A stretch of DNA of 64,000 bases from Chromobotia macracanthus (lineage: Eukaryota > Chordata > Actinopteri > Cypriniformes > Botiidae). This document shows positions 35,710 through 47,598 of this stretch, in pieces. A program made the position numbers and the translations under genes. The stretch's first letter is position 1; each line of letters starts with the position of its first letter. The notes under the pieces were generated by a model that saw nothing but the letters and a program-made list of their open reading frames with translations, searched no databases and was not told the origin of the DNA. The stretch is from positions 6,360,001 through 6,424,000 of the forward strand of contig JAZGTH010000066.1 of the NCBI GenBank assembly GCA_036877525.1, written 5' to 3'.

Positions 35710-38310
35710 ATGGCGGATGCCGATTCGTGGGGTGAGAATTTCTCTAAACTCCACCGTTATGTCTAATGCACATGTTAACATATATGCCGTATCTAATAAA
35801 TGATTTTCATAAAAGCGGCTATTATCGAATAAACTTTGTTATCGCTTTGTTATCTGTCCAGATGCTGATAGTTTTGAGCCCGAAGAGCCAATTAAAAAGG
35901 CGGCAGTTCATGACAAATGGGAAGGCGAAGATGAAGACGACGACGTGAAAGTTAGTAACATATGGCTTGTTTATCATAAACACGTTAATAAATGTATTTA
36001 GTTGTTAAATATTGAAATACGTTTTATTGTCTACATTAATGTCGGCTAAATGCAGCTAACTATTCTAGTGTCAAACCAACATGGGGATGATGGACGTAAA
36101 CGTGCAGAGTCATTAACACAGGCTTACAGTTTCTTAATGACTGCTTTGTAAGTTAATAATAATACAAATTTTTATGGAAATTATTGCGTGAGTCTGTTTA
36201 ATGGCCCAGCTTTAAGTTTTAAAGGTGTACAGTTGGGCCTAGTAAATACTAGAGTCCATTTTAGAGATAACATATGGTACTCATCTCAAATGATCAAACC
36301 ATTTCTTGTATAGTGTGTAGTTGCTCTTCATAAAAAATGAAACAAGATTTGATTTACTTTCATTGACTCTTTGGTACTGGGGCAAATCAAACTTGAACAG
36401 ACAAAATAAAAGTTTGTGTGTCAAGAAATTGTTTTGAACAAAGCTGTTCGACAGTCCTTTCCTGTTACTCAATATAGGTTGATGCTGTAAGATAAAATAA
36501 ATAATGTGTCAAATATTTATAATAAATATTGATGAATCTAGCTTTGACCTTTATGTGTTTATGCCCCTAATAGGATAATTGGGATGATGATGAAGAGGAA
36601 GAAAAGATGGAGGAAACGAAGACAGGTGCAGAAGTTCTTCATGGTAACTATCACCCATGTGGCTTCACCAAAGTTGTAAAGATCACTTGTGGTTTAATAC
36701 AGTGGTTTAATCTTTTGTTTTCATATACAGTGGCAAAACCTATAGAAAAGAAGAAACTCTGTGACAAAATAAAAGAGAAGGAGAGTTTACAAAGAAAAAA
36801 ACAAGAGGAGCTCAAAAAACAAGTAAGTTCAGAAAACATGACACCATCACACTTTATTATATGTTTGTTATGCTTAACCATTTCCAGTTATTTCATTATT
36901 ACGTATATTCATACAGTGCAACAGTATGTTATTTTTGCGTAGCTTTTCATAGCATAAATGTGACAAAAAAATATAGTGAATTTCAGTGGCTAATCGTGAC
37001 TTTGGTTTAAGCAGTTAGAGGAGTCAAATGCCAGTGAACTGACACCAGAAGAGGAGCTGGCAGAAAAACTCAGAGTGAAAAAACTACAGGAGGATTCAGA
37101 TTTAGAATTAGCAAAAGAGGCTTTTGGTGAGTGATTTTTCCCTGCAACTGTATAACTATTTAATATGCTAGTATTTATCTAAAAAAGGTTCAGAAACGCA
37201 CCATTAACATTTATTATGCTTCTAATGTTAGCATTATGCATTCTGTTGTTGTTTTAGGTGTAGTATCAAATAACGTTACAGGAATTGATGCAATGAGCCC
37301 CTCTTCAAAAGAAGACTTTACAGAGTTTGAGAGGTTGCTAAAAGACAAAATATCTGCATATGAGAAGTCTATACACTATTCCAGCTTTTTAGAATCACTG
37401 TTTAGGGACCTCTGTCTTTCATGTAAGTATGCTTCATGTATGTTTTTATTATGTTGTTTTTCAAAATCATTCATGATATGAATCATTGCCTCATGACATG
37501 AGTCATTGCCATTGCCATCAATTTAAAATCATGTTTTAAATTTATCCTTCAGTGGAAATTGATGATATGAAGAAAATTAACAACTCGCTGACAGTGTTAC
37601 TAAGTGAAAAGCAAAGACAAGAAAAGGTATGAAATCCAAATATGTTTCTAAGCATTTGCTAAATAAAGTCAAATTTCTTATGGTCATGTGCAGTAGAGTA
37701 AAGCTGTGCCCTCCCCATGCAATTTTTGTTTGGATTTTGCTGTCAAAATAAAAGCTCAAGACTGCAGCGAAATCAGGGCTCACTGTGGTTGGCAACCCTT
37801 GTTGAGTATGAGCAGTTCAGTGGCAGAATCTGGTCTGATATTGAACTGTTGCAGATTATGCCATATAATGAATAAAGTTGTTTTTCTTTCCGATGCTTGC
37901 ATGTGAAATAGAGAAATAAATATTGAAAATTTACAGTTCAAATGTTAAAGTGCAAATGTTTAGCTAAATACTTCATACAAAGATAGTTTGTGTATACATT
38001 TAGGCACTTAGCAGACACTTTTATCCAGCTACGGTTAGTGGGATAATATAGTAGTGTTGGGTAGTGCAAACGTTTTAATTAGTATATGTGTGTATGTTAT
38101 TTAATATTACGTTATTATATAGTTAAAACATTTCAATTCATTTCAACATCATAAATGTTGTCTTTTTGGCCTCAACAGCAAAACAAAGGTAAAAAGAAAA
38201 AGAAGGGTGTTTTACCAGGAGGAGGTTTAAAAGCCAAGATGAAAGATGATCTTGCAGATTACGGAGAGTTTGATGGCGGTTACGCACAAGACTATGAGGA
38301 TTTCATGTGA
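35710..38310 (+). CDS. eif3j: Translation initiation factor eIF3 subunit J, 8 exons, 245 aa
   Basis: Loosely bound eIF3 subunit that acts in the 40S decoding site/mRNA entry channel, and in subunit recruitment and recycling. Exons: 35710-35731, 35862-35950, 36574-36625, 36731-36822, 37015-37126, 37258-37422, 37553-37626, 38179-38310; the phases agree. The start is MADADSWD, followed by the acidic block DKWEGEDEDDDVKDNWDDD, a lysine-rich coiled-coil-like helix (KEKESLQRKKQEELKKQ), LTPEEELAEKLRVKKLQEDS, SPSSKEDFTEFERLLKDKI, the basic KGKKKKKGVLPGGGLKAK and the C-terminal DDLADYGEFDGGYAQDYEDF. Human EIF3J is 258 aa. Teleosts often keep two copies (eif3ja/eif3jb); I cannot tell which this is. AATAAA at 38650-38655 is the first polyadenylation signal. 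Confidence 0.96.
37995..38035 (-). repeat. L2/SINE 3' tail fragment
   Basis: CATTTAGGCACTTAGCAGAC followed by ACTTTTATCCAGCTACG is the reverse complement of the shared SINE/LINE tail (CTTTGGATAAAAGTGTCTGC type). It lies in the last eif3j intron. Confidence 0.65.
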
Positions 38311-40810
38311 CCATGGCTTAACCAATTTGTAACTTCTGCTGAACCACATACAGCATGACCTTACTCCACAGTCAGGCCTCTTACAGACTCATAGTAAAAA
38401 AAAACTCTGAACTCCATCCCATGAAATGCACAGCAGCCCTTCAGAGAGGTTTATACAGAGAATTATTTACCTGTGCTATTTTTCTGGTCCTTTGTGACTT
38501 TAGGTCAACGTTTGTTGGAATAATAGAATCGATGATGCAGTGTTAAATCCTTTAAAAGTGAACACTGGCAACTGTGAACCAACACTATAGATGAAACATT
38601 TGACAGCCCAGATGTATATGAAGTGTTATTGTTTGGTAATGGCTACAACAATAAATTACATTCTATGCAAATTTCAGATTGTCAATATTAAACTCAGTGA
38701 CATTGGGTTCATTTTGGAAATGATGGCCAGCGTTTCTTTAGAAGTTACCCTCATTTGAATGAGATGTTACTTTCGCAAACTGGGCTAGCTAGCTCAACCT
38801 ATACAAGCTGATGTGATATCTAGAAAGTGACATGGTTACAGAATCATGTCTATAATCAGATGGTTCATTTTCTGTTCTTAGACGATAGTGAGTTCCTTTG
38901 TTTAGATACACAAATCTATAGAGTGTAGCGTATTTTAAGCCTAATACAGTTTATGAAGATAAAGCCTTTACATTTGTAGCTCATGATGCATTCCATCTAA
39001 AGTATAAGACCAAAAGTATGAAGCTGCTTTATGCAGGTCATTCTAAATAAACTGGGTTTCAATATGTCACAACATTTTTAGGATTACCTCAGAAGTTTTG
39101 CAGAGCAAAATATACAGATATTTACAAATTTAACTCGTTTTCAATGCAACACATTATGCAGTTACCCATTTGACCTCAACCATGCCAGCAACGAACTCAT
39201 TTGTGTCTTCTCAGACAGGGTTTGAGATTGTCTGCTAATATTTAAGGGTCTAATGTTGATGTAGGGTTTAGGCATTTGACTTTCAATTTTCTGTACAAAC
39301 TACAGTGTGATAGATGCGCTTCAAAGATACTTACAATCTACAAAGCTGATAATAGGATTCTGCACTGTTTTATAAAGATCTAATTTAATAAAAGTTGCTT
39401 AAAATCCTTGAATTGTTCTGTTTTTGTGGTGTAATACTTTACATAATATATTGTTTCTTATTTTAATAACACCAACAGACAGAAAGGTTAAATATTGGAC
39501 CACTTTAATGTACTTCAGTGCATACAGACACAAGGAGGTTTGAAGTATTTTGCAATGTTGGGATTCATTTGTTTGTCTACTTATAAAACTAATGTAATCG
39601 TCAATAATCTGCATACTCATAAATGAGGCTCTGTTTGTAAAGATAAAAGCATGCTGCTTTTGTTATGTCATATATTACAGCTGCTGTCATTAATAAAACC
39701 AATGGACAGACTAAAAATCTTAACAGTTCACTAATATGCATGTTCCTTTTGAATGCATGTTGCTTTTATTTATTTCAATAATTTCACCATTCAGATCATC
39801 TGGATTATTTAATAAATAACAGAGACATATGCGATATTAAGATTAAATTTATTAAATTTAATTTCTTTTACTGATTAATAACCACAATGACATGGTTCTT
39901 CTGCATAGTTGACTTTATCTAGACATGATTCTGCTACAGAAGCGCATTTCCTTCAGCACTTACCTCAAAACTCCATCTCATACATAAAACCCCATTACAG
40001 ATTCAAGTCCCCCTATACCATTTTCCTTAGATCTATTAATTTAAGCAGCAATTTTACCAATGTCTAGGCCAAAACAAAATCCATTTAAACTAAAAAAAGA
40101 AAATGAAAAGACAGAAATTTATGGGTAACACTTTCATTATCATTGCAGATTTTATTTGCTGACATTAGTTAACTACCTTAGTTAACATAAACTAACAATA
40201 AACAATATGTATACAGCACTTATTAATCATAATTGTAATTTTAGCATTTATTAATAGATATTTAAAATTAAAAGTTATTTCACAATGAACTATCGCAATA
40301 ACCAACACTAACAAAGACAATAAATGTTGATATTTATTGAACAAGATATAGTGTTCATTGTCAGTTTATGTCAGCGAATGCATTAACTTATGATAATGAT
40401 ACCTTATTGTAAAGTGTTACCATTTTGAATTTGATAATTTCGTTGTAACCAAATGTTGTGAATCCATTATTCTAACAAATATAACAGTTACCATAATTAT
40501 TCAACAGGCTACATGCTATTATGTAACGTTTTTGGGGCTTGGTTACATCTCCACAGTGATAAAAAGCTAACATTAGTGCTTATGCTGCAGTTACCTTATG
40601 GAAGATGCACATGTCTATGTAATTCTACATAACAAAAGAAGATTGAACTGATAAGCATACAGAAATCAAATGATATTTGGGAAATGTTGCGTTGAGCCAC
40701 AGAAAGCAGTTCCTGAGTCTTTTTGTCCATGAACAAGGCTCTTTCATGGTAGTCTTGGTGAGTACAAGGCACTTTGGACAAGAGCATTTGTGTGATGTAA
40801 TGGTCTGGGG
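38311..40810. other. Convergent intergenic region eif3j / parp16
   Basis: Begins with the eif3j 3' UTR (AATAAA at 38650; a later AATAAA near 39388 could serve a long form). The parp16 3' UTR enters from the right on the minus strand. A 300-bp inverted-repeat element is at 40124-40421. No other gene is recognised. Confidence 0.6.
40124..40421. repeat. MITE with GGTAACACTTT termini
   Basis: The left end is GGTAACACTTTCATTATCAT and the right end ATGATAATGATACC...GTAAAGTGTTACC, so the termini are inverted copies. Internal opposed motifs are TGACATTAGTTAACTACC and AGCGAATGCATTAACTTA. No open frame; a non-autonomous DNA-transposon-like element of a type widespread in cyprinids. Confidence 0.75.
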
Positions 40811-43401
40811 TCATCGAAACATTCTGTGCCAAAAGGACTGGAACGCAGATGAGTTGAAGGCACCGATGAATATGAGGAGCAGAAGATACAGACCCATCAT
40901 TATAGCAAAATGATGTCTGACGAGCCATGATGTCCGTTGAGCGTGTCTGTAATCATAGCAGAGCAATGCAGTATTAATAAACTGATTTACTTTGATATGG
41001 TGCATTCTTCAAAATAATTAAAGATGAATTCTGGGGCCAGTGACACCAAGGTCGTGGGATCAAATACCAGGAAATGCAATGACTGATAAAATGTATATAA
41101 TGTATGTAATGTAGAAATTACACTGTAAGTGATTATGTATAAACGCTTCAGCCAAATGAATACAAAAAAATGTAAAAATCACAGTTTTCACTGTTTTCAA
41201 ACAGGTGTCCTTAAAATCCTGCCTGACTGTCATTGGTTGGACAAACAAATAATCACCCCAAACTGACACACCTGGTTAAACCAATCAGCCTAAAAGTAGC
41301 TTAAGTACAATTGCCTCTGCATATTAAACTGAGATAGGAGACAGACGATTAAATTAAAAATTACACACATTGTCATGTTTACAGATTTACAACACTATAT
41401 CATTATGTAAATGAATGATATACATTGAAATGCAATAATTACGTCTTTCTGCATTAGCACACTGGTATAATTAGGTCTCACCGTGATGCATAGCGTCTCT
41501 GAGAATACACCAGCAGATATTTCACCCTCAAAAGCTCGTTGTTGGTCACCACAAAGTACTTCTCAGGTACTTCGCCTCCCTCACTGTTCCTGGCCCTTAG
41601 ACGCTGGCGGTCAAGACTCTCAGAGTCTAAAACACGTGAACACATTTTCAGATGTGCACAAGGATTGTGTATAATACTATGCAAGCATACTAGCATGCTA
41701 GAATGTCATTTAACACAACATTTAAAAATCTGACCGTTTGGGAAGGTTTAGGAACCTAGTCTTGTTTATAAAGAAATGCCTTAAACATCTACGATTCACA
41801 TATTACCTTTCTTTTTCACCTGACACTTCACATCTGGATGATCGATGATTTCACACAAGGCAATGCAGCTGAGCAGCGGGCCAAGAACACTATCCTTCCA
41901 TCCGTTACCATGGGGACTATACAGTATGGCCATGCTGAGGTCACTGGTCAGGTACGTGCCTTCCCCAAACAGTGATGTCTGAGTCCAAATGAAATATACA
42001 ATCATAACCAATGAGAAACGGGATGACAAACAACAATTTATGTACCTCAACTGATGTAGCAAAACCAAGGTCATGGGTTCGATTCCCAGTCATTTCTCTC
42101 TTATCAAAATAAATGCTGAGATGGTTATAAATGCTTCATTTTAGAGCCAACAGCTAGATTGAGGTTGTAATCGCCATCTTCACACATATTATCTAAACAC
42201 AGACTGATAATGGGTACTCATTTCTCAGATATTCTTTGTAAACTTTTCTGATTATATGAGACTTGCTTGTCTGGAGATCATCTAAAACAGGTAAATAAGA
42301 CCATCATCCACTGTCATACCAGGTTCTAACCTTATTAAGATGGCAGTGTAATCCATTGTGTATGATGGAATGGAAGTTCTCCAGCCTGCTGCCGTGGAAT
42401 GCATAGATTAGGTCTCGTCCAGCCCGTGTCCTCTCGAACTTGGAGTTGAGCAGATCACAGTACTGAAGTTCAAAAATGAAGTCCGGGGGTGGAGCAGATA
42501 CCCCCTCAGTCTGAGTCAGCTGACCCAGTCTGGAAAACTAATGGAGAGAAGTGAAAGGAAAGATTAAAACAAGCCAGTACATTTTTCAAAACGAGACTTT
42601 ATATGTTAAGAAAATGTCAGTGGTGCTTGTCCATGCTAAAAACTTGTTAATGCTAGGTTTTGCTGGGTGGTTGCCAGGGCATTGCTATGTCATTGCTAAG
42701 GTATTCTGGAGGGTGCTTACTCAAAAGAGCTTACCACTAAGTTTATGATATTCTGAGCTAAAAATATGGCTTGCGTCTCTTCTTTAATATAAGTCAATGT
42801 GATTGTCTATGGAATTGTCCCTCTTCAAATGTATAGGTTGCCAGGGAGAAAGATGTGGCCGAGTTAATACTGAAGTTTAATACTTTAGGGTTTGCTTAGG
42901 GTCTCCCTAAATCACCACGTATGAACAAGTGTACTTTAGCAAGCACCACAAAGCATTTTGTACTGTTAAAACTGGACTTTCAACTGTACTTCCTCTTTCT
43001 GGAGTGTCTTCACAGCAAAACTCTTCGAAGAGAGAACCCAGTGAACGAGAGCCAGGTGATGATCTCCATCTCCATGTCCCAGACGGACCAGATCTCTCAC
43101 ATTTGGTAAAGTGTCCACATCTTTCTGCTGCAAGGCACACAGAAATACTCCTGTCTTGGCAGTCCAAAGGCTGATATATAGAATGATGTCATCTATGATG
43201 GGTCAATCTTACCAGCTCCTCAAAGTCCTTGATCTCTCCTCTCAGGTAGCGAGGAGGGAAGGGTCTGAGCACCGAATCACGTTTGTAGCTCTGTACGGCC
43301 GCCACAAAAAGGCTACAGCGCAGATCTGCTGCTACAGGGTCTCGATGCAGACAGGAGCTCACCAGCTCTCTGACTGTGGCTGCTGGGAGAGGTGGCTGCA
43401 T
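40811..43401 (-). CDS. parp16: PARP16, mono-ADP-ribosyltransferase of the ER, 6 coding exons, 327-328 aa
   Basis: Tail-anchored ER enzyme that mono-ADP-ribosylates PERK and IRE1 in the unfolded protein response. Coding exons (high to low): 43213-43401, 42990-43124 (or 43127), 42331-42537, 41807-41978, 41482-41626, 40811-40946; the phases agree. The start MQPPLPAATVRELV is the only ATG in frame before AADLRCSLFVAAVQSYKRDS. The catalytic triad of the family (H-Y-Y) is in FHGSRLENFHS, GEGTYLTSD and EKYFVVTNNELLRVKYLL. The last exon encodes a membrane helix (MMGLYLLLLIFIGAF) followed by a short luminal tail ending WHRMFR, as in the human protein (322 aa). The acceptor at 43124/43127 is a tandem CAGCAG. 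An acceptor at 43410 shows an upstream non-coding exon. Confidence 0.96.
41030..41170 (+). repeat. SINE copy, decayed
   Basis: Contains AAGGTCGTGGGATCAAATAC (B-box region), CAGGAAATGCAATGACTGAT and a degraded tail with AAACGCTTCAGCCAAATG. Same family as 5318. It lies in the last parp16 intron. Confidence 0.6.
42043..42125 (+). repeat. SINE fragment
   Basis: AACTGATGTAGCAAAACCAA and GGTCATGGGTTCGATTCCCA keep a good B box (GGTTCGATTCC). The 3' part is lost. It lies in a parp16 intron. Confidence 0.65.
42645..42735 (+). repeat. GTTGCTAGG-type repeat cluster
   Basis: AATGCTAGGTTTTGCTGGGT, GGTTGCCAGGGCATTGCTAT and GTCATTGCTAAGGTATTCTG, then ACTCAAAAGAG. Same family as at 9240. Confidence 0.6.
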
Positions 43402-43506
43402 TCCCAACACTACAACACACAATTTTCATTGAATTAAATACTGCAGTACAAAATCCCTACACCAATCTGATGATCCCTATGTTCAGTTTTAGATCTGAGA
43501 AAATTT

Positions 43507-43750
43507 CACGTTACTTTACATAATTTTAAGTTTGTTGTAGTCAAAACAAGCCAAACTGACATTTCCTGGGAAATGGGACCAGAAAGCTCAAATTATAAAT
43601 CATTATTGGTTATAAGTTTATATTATTATAAGTTTACTGCTGCAAATCAGGGTACAGAGACCTTTTTGAACACTGATCTGTTATGTACTTGCTCAATAAC
43701 TGATTTTTGTTCATTTTTAACCAAAACAAAGTTACGGATTGCATCTTTAA
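43507..43750 (+). repeat. Short TIR element, copy 2
   Basis: Aligns by eye with 13320-13551: shared blocks include GTTACTTTACATA, AAACTGACATTTCC, AAATTATAAATCATTATT and the terminal AAAGTTACGGATTGCA. The left terminus is missing. It lies upstream of the parp16 start-codon exon. Confidence 0.7.
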
Positions 43751-44408
43751 GATTTGAATAAACGAAGATGAACTGAGTTTTCCTCATTTATTTTTTCAAA
43801 CAGCTCTGCAGTTTACTTTATTGTGTTATTCTGTATGCATTGCTCAGTGAAGTTCGTAACGCAAAGCAAAGCAAAGCAAGGGACAATTTGCCAAAACTGA
43901 ATAAATATGTAACTTACCAATAATCTACTCTCTGCATAATCTATTCTCTGCAACAAAAAAAAACTGGACCCACTATTTAATTCACTTGTTTTTAAAGGGA
44001 CTGACAACTTAGCTTGCAGACTAGCTGCTAACAGCGTTAAAGGCAGCGGACTAAACACACAGCGTGTGTAACTAGTCTAAAATCATTTTCCTTTCCTCGA
44101 AATTTTCCTTTCCTCAAAATGGCGATCAGCTTAAAGCATGACTTTGTTCAACAAATCGGTTTGTTCAGCAGTCGGTTTGTTCAGCTCTGTTATGTTTGTT
44201 TACATGTTTAGCCTGTTAGCTGAGCTCGTTTTAATAAAGATGATCTCGAGTTTCAGGACACACATGCTCTGTCGCTGAGAAAACTGCTGATTGTTCCTAT
44301 AAATGCAACGATAATAAACATCAGCACGTTGCTCGTTACCTTTTTGCCTGAAGTTCAGGCATCTGAGATGAAACCGGAAGCTAAACGTGTCCAACTGCTG
44401 CTACTCAC

Positions 44409-44441
44409 CTGAATGATCCCACCAGCAGAGGGCGCTATCCT
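44409..44441 (-). other. parp16: Candidate parp16 5' non-coding exon edge
   Basis: On the minus strand GGGATCATTCAG is followed by the strong donor GTGAGTAG (exon edge 44409). This would pair with the acceptor at 43410 just above the parp16 start codon. The upper limit runs into the microsatellite and is unknown. Confidence 0.4.
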
Positions 44442-44443
44442 TT

Positions 44444-44519
44444 CATCCATCCATCTCTCTATCCATCCATCTATCCATCCATCCATCCATCTATCTATCT
44501 ATCTATCTATCTATCTATT
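44444..44519. repeat. (ATCC)n/(ATCT)n microsatellite
   Basis: Uninterrupted tetranucleotide tract: CATC units grading into seven or more CTAT units. It lies immediately beside the candidate parp16 first exon. Confidence 0.9.
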
Positions 44520-44686
44520 GATAATGTCATCAGTTTAAGTTGTTTGGGACTGTAATATTTGTTAATAGTTAATAGTTGTCTGGTAAAAGGAACACCCAGT
44601 ATCTTAAAGGCAGGATAGGTAGCAATCATTAAGTAATTACATTTATATAAATGTCTTCTGTGGAGAACAATTTCTGTGTAAGACCA

Positions 44687-44915
44687 CACTGTAAAAAAAA
44701 CTTTGCGGCCTTAATTTTTTAAGTTGAATCAACTTGGCTATATGAGTTATTTTAAATCCTGACTGGTATAACTTTAAACAATAGGTTAAGCAAAATTTCC
44801 AGCTATTTCTTATAGGTTAACTTAACTCTACACCAGTCAAGATTACAAAGAGTAAGTTGAAATGACTTGTGCAACCAAACTTAAAAATTTAAGGCAGCAA
44901 AGTTTTTTACAGTGC
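44687..44915. repeat. MITE with long terminal inverted repeats
   Basis: The left end CACTGTAAAAAAAACTTTGC is followed by GGCCTTAATTTTTTAAGTTG. The right end is the inverse: AACTTAAAAATTTAAGGCAG followed by CAAAGTTTTTTACAGTG. The arms match over about 40 bases. The interior also has opposed copies of GTCAAGATTAC / AATCCTGACTGGT. No coding capacity. Confidence 0.8.
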
Positions 44916-44967
44916 AATTTCTGCCACAGTTTTGATGACCCAGCAAGGAACCCTCCTTTGTGAAAAT

Positions 44968-45165
44968 TAACCATGGTTATCCTATGTTTAATATGTAATA
45001 ACTATGGTTATGGATTGGTTTGATTATCATCTTTTGTAGTTTTACTACAAATACCATGGTTAAACGATTATTGCTGTAGCAAACCATGAATAATTTGTGG
45101 TTACCAAGATTTAACTACAGTAACCATTGTTTTTCAGTTTTAATTGTAGTAAAACCATGGTTAAT
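44968..45165. repeat. AACCATGGTT-bounded palindromic element
   Basis: Begins TTAACCATGGTTATC and ends AAAACCATGGTTAATTGG, with internal TACCATGGTTAAACG, TAACTACAGTAACCAT and GTAGTTTTACTAC motifs, many self-complementary. Solitary related motifs are at about 838-845, 47860-47872 and 62800-62815. Confidence 0.55.
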
Positions 45166-46529
45166 TGGTAAAAATTGGGAAACTGCTGTGGTAAACCAGA
45201 GGTGACTCCTAGCCATTAGAAGAAAGGGTTATGAAGTGGAATTTGAAAGCAGAACAAATTGACCACACACAGTTGTGGTCACAATGTAAAGACACAAGAG
45301 ATCAATTTGACTCATGCAGTTCTCTGAGTGTCAAAATTCTAGGAAGACCAGAAAGCTCTTAAAATAGCTGCTTTCAAAGAAGCACAGATGTGCTGACAAT
45401 GTCTCAGAGGCTGGTCTTGCAGCACCACTCCAGAAACAGGAAGTGGAAAAGCATGGTCAACCAGACTTGATTTACAAAGAGGTAAAGAAATTACTTGACA
45501 GGCAATTTCTCACACATCCACTCAAAAGAGTGTTTAGAAGGATGAAATAAAAAACTGTGAACTCTTGGCTTCAGTGAAAACCCAGTCAGTCTCCTAAGGT
45601 GAAAACACAAGAAACGTGTAGATCTTCTGATGTGGGTGGAGAGCCCACGGGACCTTGACAAACTCAGAAATGTGCAGTGCATGAGGTACAAAAACTGATA
45701 AATACCCTTGATGAATATAAGTTATATTGATGAATTTAACTTGAACTTAAGATAAATGTCAAATTGCAATTTAGAAACTGAAATTGGCACTCTCAACTGC
45801 ACCATGCCTAGGTTTACCAGATTATTCAAAGCCATTCAAATGGTTTATGTCTGAGGAGAAAGTTGTTTATGTCTAACAAAACCTCACTGTGACTTGGCAC
45901 GCTCAGATTTGGAGGCATTCCAACTAACAGTAAATAACAGTAAATTTGCCCCATGTAACAGTAAACCTTGCTCACTGCATTGGCAAAACAACCTAATGAC
46001 TATGTCATATGTCACATTACATAGGTTCACTTTATTTACCTATTAACACTGTTGCAAACTTAGGCTGATGTGGAACCCCATGATTGTGTGCATATAGATA
46101 CAGTGATGAGATCTCGACTTGATTTGCAAGATACACCATTATAAAACCCTGATTTGATTTCATTAGAAATCAGTTGTGAACAAATCAGGTCAGTGTTTCT
46201 TACAATTTGTACCTTACACTGTATCAATGTATGGTGAATGTCGGTTCTCGAACACATTTTTGTCAACTGGTGAGATAAGGTTTAGGGACAATATTAGGTT
46301 TAGGTTTAAGACTGGATTAGGGGCTCACACACCATTCTTGTTTCCCTCTGGTTTTAGGGATCAGTTATGGTTATCACTTGGGTTAAGGGTAAGGTTTAAG
46401 TCAGGGCTGTTTTTCATTTACAGAACATTGTTTCAGGACCAAAGGATCAAGGAACACAACTGGCTCTGCAAAATATCAATGTAGTTCTTTGATTGCACAT
46501 ATGCAACCCAAATGTAAAGAAGTGGATTC

Positions 46530-46813
46530 AGTACCGTGGAGAGCAGCCGGGGGATGAAGTATCGCGAGTGCAGACGAGACGGCCTGCCGCTCACGGCTGA
46601 TGTTATTCAGCATCATCACACACAATCATCCCTCAGTGTAGGAAGACCTTGACGTGCTTGTTTTGACTCCCAACCCCAGATTGCATCTCATAATTTAACA
46701 GCACTGAATGATCAACCTTTGCCAGTGCATCGATCGTTGAATGGAAAGTGGTTTATTAGATACGTGTGGGCGCTTGCACGGGCGGACGTAATCGCGGCTA
46801 AACGCAAGAGAAG
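46530..46813 (+). promoter_or_regulatory. scamp5: Candidate scamp5 promoter and 5' non-coding exon
   Basis: CpG-containing sequence ending in GCAAGAGAAG followed by the strong donor GTAAGAGG (exon edge 46813). A second leader exon (47551-47605, acceptor TTTTTGCAACAG) carries the start codon. The 5' limit and the transcription start are not visible. Confidence 0.5.
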
Positions 46814-47598
46814 GTAAGAGGACGTTTAACGCGATGCTTTTCATTCATATATTATTCGCATTATTCATAATATCTATATGCTCTCAACACATTTATGATG
46901 GGTTGCATGTCGGCAGAAACCTAAATGCATACAATCCCATTATAAAAAAAGCCTCCCGGTTCTGCTCCATCTTTTTCTCTTGAAGGGCGCTGTGCTCGCC
47001 CTCGAAACCGGTCTGAGATCAGCGACAATTACGTGAAAATGTTTCTTTTTTTAAAAAAAATATCGTATTGCCTTTGTGTTCTTCGGATCTCAGATCTGTC
47101 AGCCTGGACAAATGCAATCGAAAGTTAAGACAACTAGATTATCATTTCATATTTCCATAACACCTTGGAGACGTGCCCTTCACATTGCACCCGGGTTGGG
47201 CGACTAGATCCAGGCGAGAAAAATGCACCTATTCATATATTACGATTAATCGGATTGATAATAATGAAAGGATCGGTGGATTGACCTCATCGCATTTCGT
47301 CGTTTCGTCTCCAGTATCGTCCTCTGGGCAGCTGTACGGTGGTCAGATCATGGATGATTCAATAAACAGGCCTCGCCTATATTTCTTTCTCTTTAAGCGC
47401 AAAATCAAAGTCAGTGATCTAATGTTATGTTATGAGATTTATACAGTATATTCAATAACAAGTTTTCCTTATTTGTAGCTTGCAGCAGAATATAGACTGT
47501 GAGGTTGTGTTATTAAACTTAGAAATGTTTTTGTTGTGTTTTTGCAACAGGGGTTTGAATATTAAAGTCTGACGTAGGTGAGACAAACAAGGAGCTTC

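Larger units (their letters stand above)
43402..47598. other. Divergent intergenic region parp16 / scamp5
   Basis: Contains candidate non-coding first exons of both genes, a (CATC/TATC)n microsatellite, two palindromic MITEs (44687-44915 and 44968-45165) and the TIR element at 43507-43750. The stretch 45200-46500 is otherwise unique; 46265-46410 repeats GGTTTAGGG/GGTTAAGG-like units in degenerate form. No further gene is recognised. Confidence 0.55.

Noticed and set aside
46265..46410. Telomere-like GGTTTAGGG / GGTTAAGGG units
   Set aside because: Too degenerate and interspersed to call an interstitial telomeric repeat; such G/T-rich units are common in fish DNA.
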